A stretch of DNA of 64,000 nucleotides from assembly GCF_010183535.1 (NCBI RefSeq), contig NC_071330.1:1001217-1065216 (forward strand), written 5' to 3'. The first letter of the stretch is position 1; the number at the start of each line of letters is the position of its first letter. The notes beneath the pieces are model-generated. The model made no database searches. It was not told where the DNA came from and worked only from the letters and a program-made list of their open reading frames with translations. The DNA is from Caenorhabditis remanei. Taxonomy: Eukaryota > Nematoda > Chromadorea > Rhabditida > Rhabditidae. Position numbers and translations under genes: made by a program. Below, in pieces: positions 57,501 to 64,000 of this stretch.

Positions 57501-60500
57501 GAGAAGTGACTAACAAAAAATTCTGCGTCTCGCAATCTCTCTACCGAAAGACCTTGCATGACTCTTTTTCGTCAGTCTTGCTTTTTAGTTGTCCTACCGG
57601 AATGGGCAACGTAAAATGTTGTATATATATGTACCTGATTTTTATTAAATGCTAATTTTTTTTTCTATTATTATTCGACTGCCTCATGGATATGGCTGGT
57701 CCCTGTATTTTTGATTTTTATTAAATTCTTGCAGAACTTTTCCAAATTTAGCCTGTAAGTTTGAATTTTATTTGAAACTTTTGTTTCCAATGCTTTTTCA
57801 GTGACACTAAGCCTCGTAGCTATTTCTTCCCAAGTCGTATGACACCCCCGGACTCCAGGGAAGAAACGACAACTCATCAAAATTATTCAATTCCGATTTT
57901 CGTTTCTCCAACGCACTTCGCAAAGCCCATCAAAGAGTCAACATAGTTCTCAATGGTCTCCATCATGCTGATTTCGAAATTTTCATCAAATGCTTCAAGT
58001 CCCCTTTCGGAATATGCTCCCACAGAAGATTGGACATTAAACAAGATTCTGGAGGACCTTGAAAAAGTCATCACCAGAGAGGAGTCTATGTCACCAACAG
58101 AATGAACGCGGTGAGACAACTCTCAAGCCAGATCGAGGACAGTGGAACAGAAGTGGTGTTCGGTCATGTCACAACTGACCAGAACCCAGTCGATCTCGGG
58201 AATGGACAAAAGCAACTCTTCCATGGTCGAACGGACCGAAGTTGTTAGAAGAAAAAGAATGGATGAAAGAACACAAGTTCTTCTCACTCAAGTCTCAAGA
58301 TGAATTAAACACGTTTGCAGTCTTGAATTGGGCAGCTACGAAATCTTTCGAATTGATAAAGAGAATATCAGCATATGCCATGAAAACTCCTCAATAGATC
58401 AGAGGCAGAAATAGGCAGAATGAACCCGATTCGGGTCTCTTTTTTGGTATAATTTCCTTATTTGTTTATTGTACTTTGTCCCAATCCTAAAGATCAAATA
58501 ACGAACATATTTTCCTTATCGATAAGGAATTTAATAACGAAGAAACATCTCTTATCTATCGAAAATCTATATCAAACTCAATCTATCGAAGTGAATCATA
58601 TTTTTATTAAATTCTTTTCTCCTCCCCCGCTTATATGTTCCGCCCCTTAACCAAGGACGTTTGTCCCCTCATTCTTTTCATCATAGCAGTAAGAAATCAT
58701 TCTTCTTTATTTTTTCCCCCTTTTTCTTTCCACTGCTATAGTTATATATTTTTACCATTTTTTACCGATACCGATTGTTATTTGTTAATTCCTTACTGTT
58801 ATTGTATCTTATTATAACTCGTATATATTTACTTTACTTAAATGGTTTAATTACCAAAGTTCGAGGTATAATCAACACACCAACCAATCAACACATTCAA
58901 GCCAGACTCTCCAGGCACTGGGGAGAGTCAATTTACAGAACACATCACAAGAATCCAACCTCCACGGACAAATCCCATTCAAGAGAAACCAAAAACCCGT
59001 ACTGCCAATTCTGTAAAAAAGAAGGACACTGGGGAAGCGACTGCAGGACACATCCAGACCTTGAAAGAACGGCTGGAAATAATACGATCAGATGACCGCT
59101 GTGTGAAGTGTTTCAAGATCGGACACTCTGCAGACAAGTGCGACAGAAGAAACTGCAGAAACTGTGTTCTCTTTGCTTCAAAAAAGATGAAACATAGTGT
59201 CGAGAGAAAGAATGAGTCATACAAGAAGGGTCAACAAGACTAGAAGCCGATAAAGATATACGGTCGTATATGCATGTTCCAAGAGGAGATGGATGGAGAA
59301 ATCCACTTCAAGTAGTGCTCATACCCCACAAGACTACAGCCAAATGATGGTAGATGGAGGAAGCCACTTCGAAGGATACGACATGATCTACCAAAGTCCA
59401 TCGATTCTACCGGATATAACCAGGCTAAGATCTGGAGCAACGATGATTACCGCTGACGTGAAGAAAGCATTCTTGCAAGTCTTCTTACATGAGGACGATC
59501 GTGATGTCACCAGGATAGGATTTTGTGGTTAGAAGACATTCATAAACCACCCACACCGGACCCCCTTCTAGTGTTAATTATTGGTTTATTATCTAATGAA
59601 CTATTGTTGAGCAGTCTACTTATCACATCATATCGACAGGACTAATTATACAGATGGAGAGATTTCTATTCCAGATCAGAGTTGAGCGGAATTTCGCCTT
59701 CCGCCTTCCGCTTTCCGCCATTTCAAAAACCGCATTCCGCTCAACTCTGTTCCAGATAACAAAAAGAATTTTCCGTTAGTCATTTCTCAGTAAACACAGA
59801 GATAGATCTTAGAAAATTTGATGAAAAGAAGAAAAAATTTGGAAAATTAGATATTTCAACGAACAACGCATCTTTCAGAGCTACCGTAATCTCTAAAATT
59901 CAGAAATTTGGGTCTCGACACGATTTGTCATGTATAATGTAGTTCAGTTTCGAAAATATTCGTTTTTCTTTAATTTTGAAGGTATTAACGATATAAGTGA
60001 TCGGCATTTTTGCTCATATCTCGGTTCGTTTTGCACCAATCTCAAAATTTTTTGACTATTTGAAACCTGCAAGTTCTTACGGTTCAGAAAAGTATAATCA
60101 TGCTCTGTTTCTCAAAATTTGACTCTTGACCTCCTTTTCGTGGTAGGACCCAAAAATTCAAAGTTTTTAGAAGGTGGTCATGATTATACTCATATGAAAG
60201 CTCTTGTCGTACGGATTCTAAAAATGTCATTTTCAAACTTAATATAGTTCATTTTAATGATGAAACGAGCCACTTACATTAGAATCATGCGAATCCCTGT
60301 ATCGACTGTAACTCTTCCTCCCAGTCAACACCACATCCAATCCTCTCACAAACATCCGATTTGCCGTCTCAGCCATATTCGTCTCCATCGAGAAAAACGT
60401 CTTTCCTCGCCGATTGACTCCTCGGACAGTGTTCTGAGATGCCACAAATATCTTATCCTTCTTTTTGGAAGACTGTGGACCACCGAGTGCAAGAGACTGG

Positions 60501-62900
60501 ATCGGGTAGCCTGGTTGGGTTTTGAAGATGATCTGAAAGTGTGCTCTGATGATAAATTCCTGAAATAAGAACTTACCGTGGTGTCATTGGATTTGCGGGA
60601 GAGACAAATCAGACTTCCGTTTTGACCTCCGACAACGATCTGAAAAAAAGGGGATAATATTACCGAGAGGTGGGGTACAGAGGTAAGCTAGTGCGCTCTA
60701 CTGTTAAACGCAACCATAAGGGTTACGGTAGGGGACAGGCACCGTGCCTATATTCAAGTTTTCGAGTTCGATCCGCGTGCGTGAATAGGCGAACTGTCAG
60801 ACATATCAATGACGCACGCGACGCGACCGCAGCGCCACTTTTTTGGAAAAGTGGCGGTATTTTCAATTTTGAGATAGTTTTCAATTCTCCATCTTATTTT
60901 TCTTTGTTTTTTCAACAAAAATAGCTCTTTTCAAGAAAACACAAATGAAATGGCACAGAGGTGGAATCAAACCATCAACTCTCGGAACCAAAACAAACAG
61001 CCTTAACCACACGACCACACAGGTGAATCGCGACTCACGAATAATCATACGTTTACGAGTAATCGGAAAATTACTCACTGGTAGCGAAATTGGGAGACAA
61101 GTAATACGCATGATAGCGAAACTATACGCATTGATGAATAATGGACGAATAATTAGACTATCGCGAAAAACCTGATAAGTTATTGGTAAATCGCGAAAAA
61201 GTGGGCGGGACATGTTTTCCAAGACTTTTGTTTCTCATTTTACTTATTTTATCTTTTTTTCCTATTTTTACCTCTTTCTGTAAGAGCGTCTCTCAATGTG
61301 ACTTCCTAAAAAAACTGATTCGATAATCTACAAGAAGAGGTTTGTCTGCAATCATATTGAGAGTCTTAATGGAGACATGTTTTCAGATTCGGCTAGTGCA
61401 ATAACTCAATCAATTTTGGATGAAAAAACTAGCTGAGAATACATGGAAACATTATTAGGTAATATTAAAAACTTCTTGTTTGAAGTACTTATTGCTATTT
61501 CAGAGTATCGAACTACTCTTCAACTCCATTACGCGTAATGCATTACCAACACCACCGACTGCAACGATTCAAAGAAGCTGTTTGGAGAGGAGAGGAGCTG
61601 CATGTTCGAAAAAGAGGCGTAGCTCTTGAGGACGGAAAATAATGTATAACTTTCTTTACTTTGTATATTTTGAATTACCCTTTTTTGTCCTTTTTTTATT
61701 TACTATTTTCAATAAATATTTTTTCTCAAATCCAGCGAATTCCAATAATTTTCGCGATAGGTGAACAATTACCGATCGCGATTACACAAATATCATACGT
61801 TTTTAGTCGCGATTTGCGAGCAATATGTGAATTATTCGTCAATATTCGCCATTTACCAATTACAGACCGATTTATTTATTTATTTAAAATACGTACGTGA
61901 GAGTACGTGGCAAGGTCAATAGGGGGGGGGGGGGGGGACTTGAAATAAATAGAGGGAGAATAGTGAACACGTGGAAGGTAAATGAATTGTTAGTGTTATT
62001 GGATGGGCGAATACTTATTCATGTCAGTTGTACCGCAATACTGGAGAAAGCTTAATGTTTTATTGAGCCGTAGGACTAACTATTTTACTGAGGACGCGGT
62101 GAGTGAAAAAATGCTCACGAATTTTAGATCTTGGAGTTTTCCAATGATAGAGGTGGCCTCGTCTGGTATTGTGAGATGAGAGTTGAAAATAATTGGTATA
62201 GTCAATATCTATTTTTCCTATTAATAATTTACCGAAGAAGAATTTATCGAATCCGGCTCGTCGGGAAGACTTTGTATAATAGGTATCATCGCTTGTACGT
62301 ATCGGGACAAGTTCGCGAACAATATTTGACAAATTACACGCTTGCCGCGATTCACCTGTGCACGCGGTTCACAATTACGAGCCCGTCGGCAAAGCGTATA
62401 TGAAGGTGCGGAAAGTCGGCACGAGGGAAGCTGAGTAAGGTGGAAAAATAGTACTAAAATCGAGTTTTCAAAAGCTAAAATCGATTCAAACTCTCTACTT
62501 TTTGATATTTTTACATAGAAAATCAATTTTTCCCACAGAAATCGAACCAATGTTCCCAAAAACAACAAGATCCGGGAAAATTCTTTTTTTTTAATCGAAA
62601 AACCCGAAAAAATTGTTTTTTTTTATAAAAAGCGTTCCGAATTTCAATATTTCACTTTTTCACAAAAAGAAAAAAAAAAGAAAAAACCAATCCATCCCGC
62701 CGGGGAATCGAACCCCCAACCTCTAGAACAAAGAGCTATATCGTTAACCCCTCGGCCACGCCAGTCAATGTTTCAACAGTCGTACAGGGCGTATATCTTA
62801 CCACATCGAATTCGCTGGCTTTCTCCGCCGGAATCACTTTCATACATCCACGATTAGTGGTGCCCACTTGGGCGAAATCAGTTCGAGAATAGTTTTGCAT
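45580..62900 (-). CDS. osm-12: BBSome subunit BBS-7 / OSM-12
   Basis: Component of the BBSome, the coat complex that works with intraflagellar transport in cilia (family knowledge). Minus-strand exons in order: 62900-62802, 60639-60577, 60532-60278, 56679-56242, 55367-55283, 55145-55055, 54390-54279, 53122-52820, 48644-48554, 47971-47830, 47512-47403, 47352-47249, 45852-45580. All junctions are GT-AG and in phase; total 2166 nt, 721 aa, close to human BBS7 (about 715). Start MQNYSRTDFAQVGTT matches the BBS7 N-terminus. Residues 1 to about 330 form the beta-propeller (SQNTVRGVNRRGKTFFSMET, KEDGLIEIYTIDE). A coiled coil lies about 335-365 (QQLRSEVEELQSKVNEERL), then a GAE/platform region (LLASYRCQANVCRLELRVQA; AEAHAWLHNLLPNVPSKCP; DHCLKLIHPKV) and a helical C-terminus. 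The gene is expanded to 17 kb by repeats; one intron holds an antisense gene and another a BEL/Pao remnant. An X-box lies about 100 bp upstream. Confidence 0.95.
46061..47210. repeat. Higher-order array of CTGGCGC...GACGCGTTTT units in osm-12 intron 12
   Basis: About 19 short units such as CTGGCGTGCCGTTGGCGCGT, CTCCTTGGACGCGTTTTCT, ACCTTTGACGCGTTTCTACC and CTGGCGCGCCGACGGCGCC follow in a fixed order that repeats every 350-360 bp (starts near 46061, 46421 and 46772). So it is a roughly three-copy tandem of a multi-unit block plus tails. The same unit stands alone at 55162 and in a six-unit array upstream of klp-6. It lies inside a spliced intron and is not coding. Confidence 0.8.
48028..48476. 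repeat. Two copies of a CGGTTCAGAAAAGTATAATCATG palindrome
   Basis: Copies at about 48028-48175 and 48338-48476 each run from GGTTCAGAAAAGTATAATCA to TGATTATACTTTTCTGAACC (or a close variant), with TCATTTTCGCGGCGAGACCC inside. Further copies lie in other osm-12 introns at about 56848-56992 and 60079-60195, with a half copy near 56712. All lie within this one gene. Confidence 0.8.
48914..51953 (+). CDS. Short secreted cysteine-rich peptide precursor nested antisense in osm-12
   Basis: Exons 48914-49015 and 51843-51953 give 70 aa, split by a 2.8-kb repeat-filled intron; GT-AG, phase 0. The N-terminus MRGVVLLIVLFAVSVLLVAT is a clear signal peptide, cleavage probably near ASA-HP. After a short spacer a KR site releases a C-terminal peptide with six cysteines: DKCGCNLGCFYSSARDCMSC, then CALAL (pattern C-x-C-x3-C-x7-C-x2-CC). 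It looks like a disulphide-bonded neuropeptide or hormone. The terminal CC and spacing recall trissin, but the first loop is shorter, so I leave it unnamed. It lies entirely in osm-12 intron 8 on the opposite strand. An antimicrobial or other extracellular role is also possible. Confidence 0.75.
49354..49645. repeat. Tandem duplication, period about 145 bp, rich in CTACAGTA
   Basis: AAACTACTGTAAACAAGGGC followed by TCTATGTCCTCTACAGTAAT occurs twice, near 49421 and 49565, with GGAAGCTACAGTAGT before each and GAAnACTACAGTATCCT after each. Both lie in the nested peptide gene's intron. The two units differ at a handful of sites. Confidence 0.8.
49704..49834. repeat. TTCTTACAACCGCGCTCTAC MITE, copy 3 (inverted orientation)
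   Basis: TGACAACTGCGCTCTATTGA at the left and GTAGAGCGCGGTTGTAAGAA at the right, with AGTCTCTCAATTTCGAACGC between: the reverse complement of the copies at 14435 and 42486, with changes. Confidence 0.75.
50931..51212. repeat. Palindrome GTTGGGAAATTCCGGG...CCGGAATTTCCCAACGC with GGCCCG runs
   Basis: GGTTGGGAAATTCCGGGCC at the left mirrors GACCCGGAATTTCCCAACG at the right. GGGCCCGGCCCGGCCCGG runs lie at both inner flanks. It resembles the GC-rich stretch at about 11460-11560. Confidence 0.75.
51365..51745. repeat. GTTGTCAACTACAAAAATG-family palindrome in the nested gene's intron
   Basis: CTTTGAGAGGGAGTTACGGT faces ACCGTAACACCCTCTCAAAG, with GTAGTTGACAAATTTTTTG and AAAAAAGCTGTCAACTAC inside. 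It ends about 100 bp before exon 2. Confidence 0.8.
52110..52790. repeat. TCTGTCTGTCnGGATGTCC simple repeat tract
   Basis: Dozens of degenerate TCTGTCTGTC and TGTCCGGATGTCC copies over about 680 bp, mixed with unrelated words. It lies between the nested peptide gene and osm-12 exon 8. Frames across it (SVCLSVRMS) are artefacts of the repeat. Confidence 0.8.
53396..53640. repeat. Diverged single arm of the 1.15-kb palindrome family
   Basis: CCAGTAGCGAGCACAAGTGA, CCATACTTTCATCTGTATCTC, AACTTTTTTTTCAAAGGTAG and GATTATCGATTTTTCCTGAT follow in the same order as the left arm at 6676-6900, with many substitutions. The opposite arm was not recognised. Confidence 0.65.
54415..54972. repeat. 560-bp palindrome in osm-12 intron 6
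   Basis: TTAAAGGAGGACTGAAGTCA at the left and TGACTTCAGTCCTCCTTTAA at the right; inner arms GGCTCAAAAGGAGCCTAGAT / ATCTAGGCTCCTTTTGAGCC; centre about 54690. Arms are about 270 bp and close to identical. It starts 25 bp from osm-12 exon 7. Confidence 0.85.
55520..55905. repeat. GTTGTCAACTACAAAAATG-family fragments in osm-12 intron 4
   Basis: TTTTTGAAGTTGACAACTTT (about 55527) and AAAAAAGTTGTCAACTACAA (about 55668) form one degenerate palindrome. A single extra arm, ACAAAAAAATTGTCAACTGC, lies near 55860. A short piece of the ACCAAAATGTAGATC family follows at about 56100-56185. Confidence 0.65.
57900..58395 (+). pseudogene. Fragment of BEL/Pao pol (RNase H to linker region)
   Basis: Short plus-strand frames give NRMNAVRQLSSQIEDSG then EVVFGHVTTDQNPVDLGNG, the conserved segment following RNase H in Pao-type polyproteins, and further on a WMKEHKFFSL stretch, in different frames. 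It is frameshifted and stop-ridden. Confidence 0.5.
58900..59245 (+). pseudogene. Fragment of BEL/Pao gag with two CCHC zinc knuckles
   Basis: Two knuckles of pattern C-x2-C-x4-H-x4-C are visible: CQFCKKEGHWGSDC (about 59001-59045) and CVKCFKIGHSADKC (about 59098-59140). The second is followed by DRRNCRNC, a combination characteristic of nematode BEL/Pao gag. They lie in two overlapping frames, so at least one frameshift separates them. Confidence 0.7.
59290..59530 (+). pseudogene. Fragment of BEL/Pao reverse transcriptase
   Basis: ITRLRSGATMITADVKKAFL followed by QVFLHEDDRDVTR contains the first catalytic block of Pao-type reverse transcriptase (ADVKKAFLQV with the catalytic Asp). It stops at 59530, so the YxDD box is absent. 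Confidence 0.7.
60690..60785 (+). pseudogene. tRNA-like sequence
   Basis: An A-box-like GTAAGCTAGTGCGCTCTAC and a B-box-like GAGTTCGATCC occur about 85 bp apart on the plus strand, too far for class I but possible for a long-arm tRNA. No convincing acceptor stem. In osm-12 intron 1. Confidence 0.3.
60945..61020 (-). pseudogene. tRNA-like sequence
   Basis: The minus strand reads GTGGTCGTGTGGTTAAGGC (A box and D arm of class II type) ... TGATGGTTTGATTCCACC (B-box-like). The T arm is degenerate and the acceptor does not pair well. Related in style to the one at 62695-62767. Confidence 0.4.
62695..62767 (-). pseudogene. tRNA-like sequence, best of the four
   Basis: Minus strand: GTGGCCGAGGGGTTAACGA, then GCTCTTTGTTCTAGAGG (5-bp anticodon-like stem, GTT at the anticodon position), then a strong T arm GGGGGTTCGATTCCCC. 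The 5' and 3' acceptor strands do not pair and position 37 is a pyrimidine, so a working tRNA is doubtful. It may be a tRNA-derived repeat. In osm-12 intron 1, 35 bp from exon 1. Confidence 0.4.
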
Positions 62901-62989
62901 TATCGATTGGATAATTGTGAATAGTAGATATTATTCGAATTTGAATGATTTCTTTTTGTCGGAGAAGAAGAAACTAGAAGACGTCGCGT

Positions 62990-63015
62990 GCTCGAGTTGT
63001 CATGGCAACTCGAGC
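62990..63015 (-). promoter_or_regulatory. X-box (RFX/DAF-19 site) for osm-12
   Basis: GTTGTCATGGCAAC at 62996-63009 (GTTGCCATGACAAC on the coding strand) fits the 14-bp X-box consensus GTTnYCATRGnAAC, which in C. elegans drives ciliary genes through DAF-19. It lies 96-109 bp upstream of the osm-12 ATG, a normal X-box distance. The core is embedded in a 26-bp almost perfect palindrome with CTCGAG on both sides. Confidence 0.9.
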
Positions 63016-63172
63016 AGGAAATAGAAATAGACGAAGAGCCCCCGGGGAGGAGACGCAGAGAAAAAGAGGAGGAGACTTTATTAGAGAGTTCAATAAAAGA
63101 GATTTGGTCAACATTAATAAAGTGGAATGCAGTTTAGAAAGAAGAAAAATAATTAGAAAAATGAAAAAAATG

Positions 63173-63252
63173 TTAGATCTCTGGTGACCCGTCATAGTTG
63201 AAATTGTCGCTCGAATGTGGACTTTGTTGTTGAGGATTTCGAGGAGATGGAG
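63173..63252 (-). CDS. Terminal exon of an unidentified upstream gene (partial)
   Basis: Behind a strong TTTTTTTCAG acceptor on the minus strand, the frame reads PSPRNPQQQSPHSSDNFNYD then GSPEI and a TAA at 63173-63175. It begins in mid-codon (phase 2). The low-complexity Pro/Gln/Ser tail resembles the C-terminus of a regulatory protein. No recognisable domain is in the window, and the upstream exon would lie beyond 64000. It is on the same strand as osm-12 and ends 273 bp before its ATG; the X-box in between argues for an independent promoter rather than an operon. Confidence 0.45.
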
Positions 63253-63289
63253 CTGAAAAAAATTATATTTTTAATTTATGGATGTCGGA

Positions 63290-63850
63290 AACGCGCTCTA
63301 TGGAGAAACATTCATTGTTCGGTGGAGCGAGTTGGCATAGTGATAGTGCGCTCTACTGCACTTTTTTTGCGATCGAGGGAATTCGTGTGAATGCAAATCT
63401 GCTCTAGTGTAATTTTTGCCGAAATGTTTCCGATAGGGCGAACTTGCATTTTATGACTGCAAATGCGCTCTGTTTCACTTTTTAAAGATGCAGCAAACAC
63501 GCTCTAATGGATAGTGGGTGGAGTTTCAAAAAAAGTTCGCACCAGAGCGAATTTGCACCGAGTGAAAATGCAAATGTTCTCTAGTGTAATTTCTGCTGAA
63601 ACTGCGCTTCATCGAAAAGTGGGCGGAGCTTTGAAAGTTGTTTCGATGAGAGGAATTTACATTCTATGAGTGCATATGCGCTCTATTGATAATTAGGCGG
63701 AGCTTCAACAAAGTTCCCGATAGAGCGAAAGCAAACGCGCTCTGGCGCACTCTATCGAAAAGTGGGCGGAGCCTATACTAGAGCGATGTTAAAAATGCAA
63801 ATTCGCTCTATCGCAAATTTAGTCCTTCAAAACTTCAATAGAGCGCTTTT
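63290..63850. repeat. Degenerate GCGCTCTATTGAAAAGTGGGCGGAGCTT repeat tract
   Basis: At least eight variants of GCGCTCTA(T/C)(T/C)G and four of AGTGGGCGGAG(C/T)TT alternate, some as inverted pairs (AGAGCGAATTTGCA against TGCAAATCTGCTCT). No coding evidence. Confidence 0.65.
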
Positions 63851-63961
63851 CATCTGTATCCAAAACTACAAGACATTCTTCATTCTTCAGTTAGTCGGCC
63901 AATTTTAAGCAATAATCACAATTTAAGTCAAAATATCAACAAATTATACAAGAAATTAGTA

Positions 63962-64000
63962 TTAATCTTGAGAATCCTCTGGTTCTTGTTTGACAACGAC
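63962..64000 (-). CDS. Possible C-terminus of a further minus-strand gene, cut by the window end
   Basis: The minus strand reads VVVKQEPEDSQD then TAA (63962-63964). VKQE fits the sumoylation consensus psi-K-x-E, common near the ends of transcription factors. Twelve residues are too few to be sure; it could also belong to another isoform of the gene whose last exon is at 63173-63252. Confidence 0.3.
   Translation of the reverse strand, partial: VVVKQEPEDSQD

Larger units (their letters stand above)
57270..60000. mobile_element. Inverted-repeat-flanked region with BEL/Pao retrotransposon debris
   Basis: About 220-bp inverted repeats face each other: left about 57285-57515 (ACAAATCGTGTCGAGACCC, GAGATTACGGTAGCTC, TCATCAAATTTTCTAAGA) and right about 59770-59985 with the complements in reverse order. 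Between them lie fragments of a BEL/Pao element in rearranged order. A GTTGAGCGGAATTTCGCCTT repeat sits at 59683-59750. It lies in osm-12 intron 3 and no intact ORF remains. Confidence 0.75.

Noticed and set aside
61320..61740. Possible small spliced gene with SIELLFNSITRNALPTPPTA and an AATAAA near 61710
   Set aside because: An acceptor and a short frame exist, but no start exon, no homology and it lies in repeat-like sequence within osm-12 intron 1; may be a transposon scrap.
1..64000. CRISPR arrays, bacterial operons or phage
   Set aside because: Sequence is eukaryotic with spliced genes; the direct repeats seen are eukaryotic satellites, MITEs and LTRs.

Overview
The window is a repeat-dense nuclear segment from a nematode of the genus Caenorhabditis that is not C. 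elegans. The evidence is short GT-AG introns with TTTTCAG-type acceptors, coding exons that read as orthologues of known C. elegans genes, and very many fold-back DNA elements (MITEs). Names such as nob-1, php-3, klp-6, osm-12/bbs-7 and nlp-43 rest on protein similarity recalled from the families; no database search was run.

Layout. 1-5246 (+) holds the last two exons of a posterior Hox gene (nob-1). Its paralogue php-3 follows at 5909-9717 (+), with a 1.15-kb near-perfect palindrome in intron 1. 9718-15309 has no convincing gene and is filled with palindromic repeats. klp-6, a kinesin-3 of ciliated sensory neurons, occupies 15310-23496 (+) in 14 exons and gives 928 aa. 24768-31972 (+) is a nine-exon secreted cysteine-rich protein gene with a probable short 3'-end isoform. 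nlp-43, a KQFYAWA-amide neuropeptide precursor, is at 34094-36857 (+). 37955-42030 (-) is a nearly intact two-ORF CR1/jockey-like LINE. A small coiled-coil gene lies at 42807-43374 (+). 43383-44808 is a stack of nested insertions containing a 719-bp LTR miniature element (TRIM). osm-12/bbs-7, a BBSome subunit, fills 45580-62900 (-) in 13 exons and gives 721 aa. A short secreted cysteine-rich peptide gene (48914-51953, +) is nested antisense in one of its introns, and a decayed BEL/Pao retrotransposon between inverted repeats sits in another. The right edge has an RFX/DAF-19 X-box for osm-12 and terminal coding pieces of one or two further minus-strand genes.

Biology. Two of the large genes belong to sensory cilia: klp-6 (motor for ciliary receptor cargo) and osm-12 (BBSome). 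The neuropeptide and nested cysteine-rich peptide genes fit neuronal secretion. The Hox pair patterns the posterior body. No operon is well supported.

Most striking non-genic observations: (1) the TRIM carries the complement of an entire tRNA-Gly including the untemplated CCA, and position 58, the m1A site, is changed; (2) a higher-order array of a CTGGCGC...GACGCGTTTT unit in an osm-12 intron, with a simpler version just upstream of klp-6; (3) an X-box embedded in a 26-bp palindrome; (4) readable nested transposition with target-site duplications; (5) tRNA-like segments in non-coding sequence, one of them in the loop of a long palindrome.
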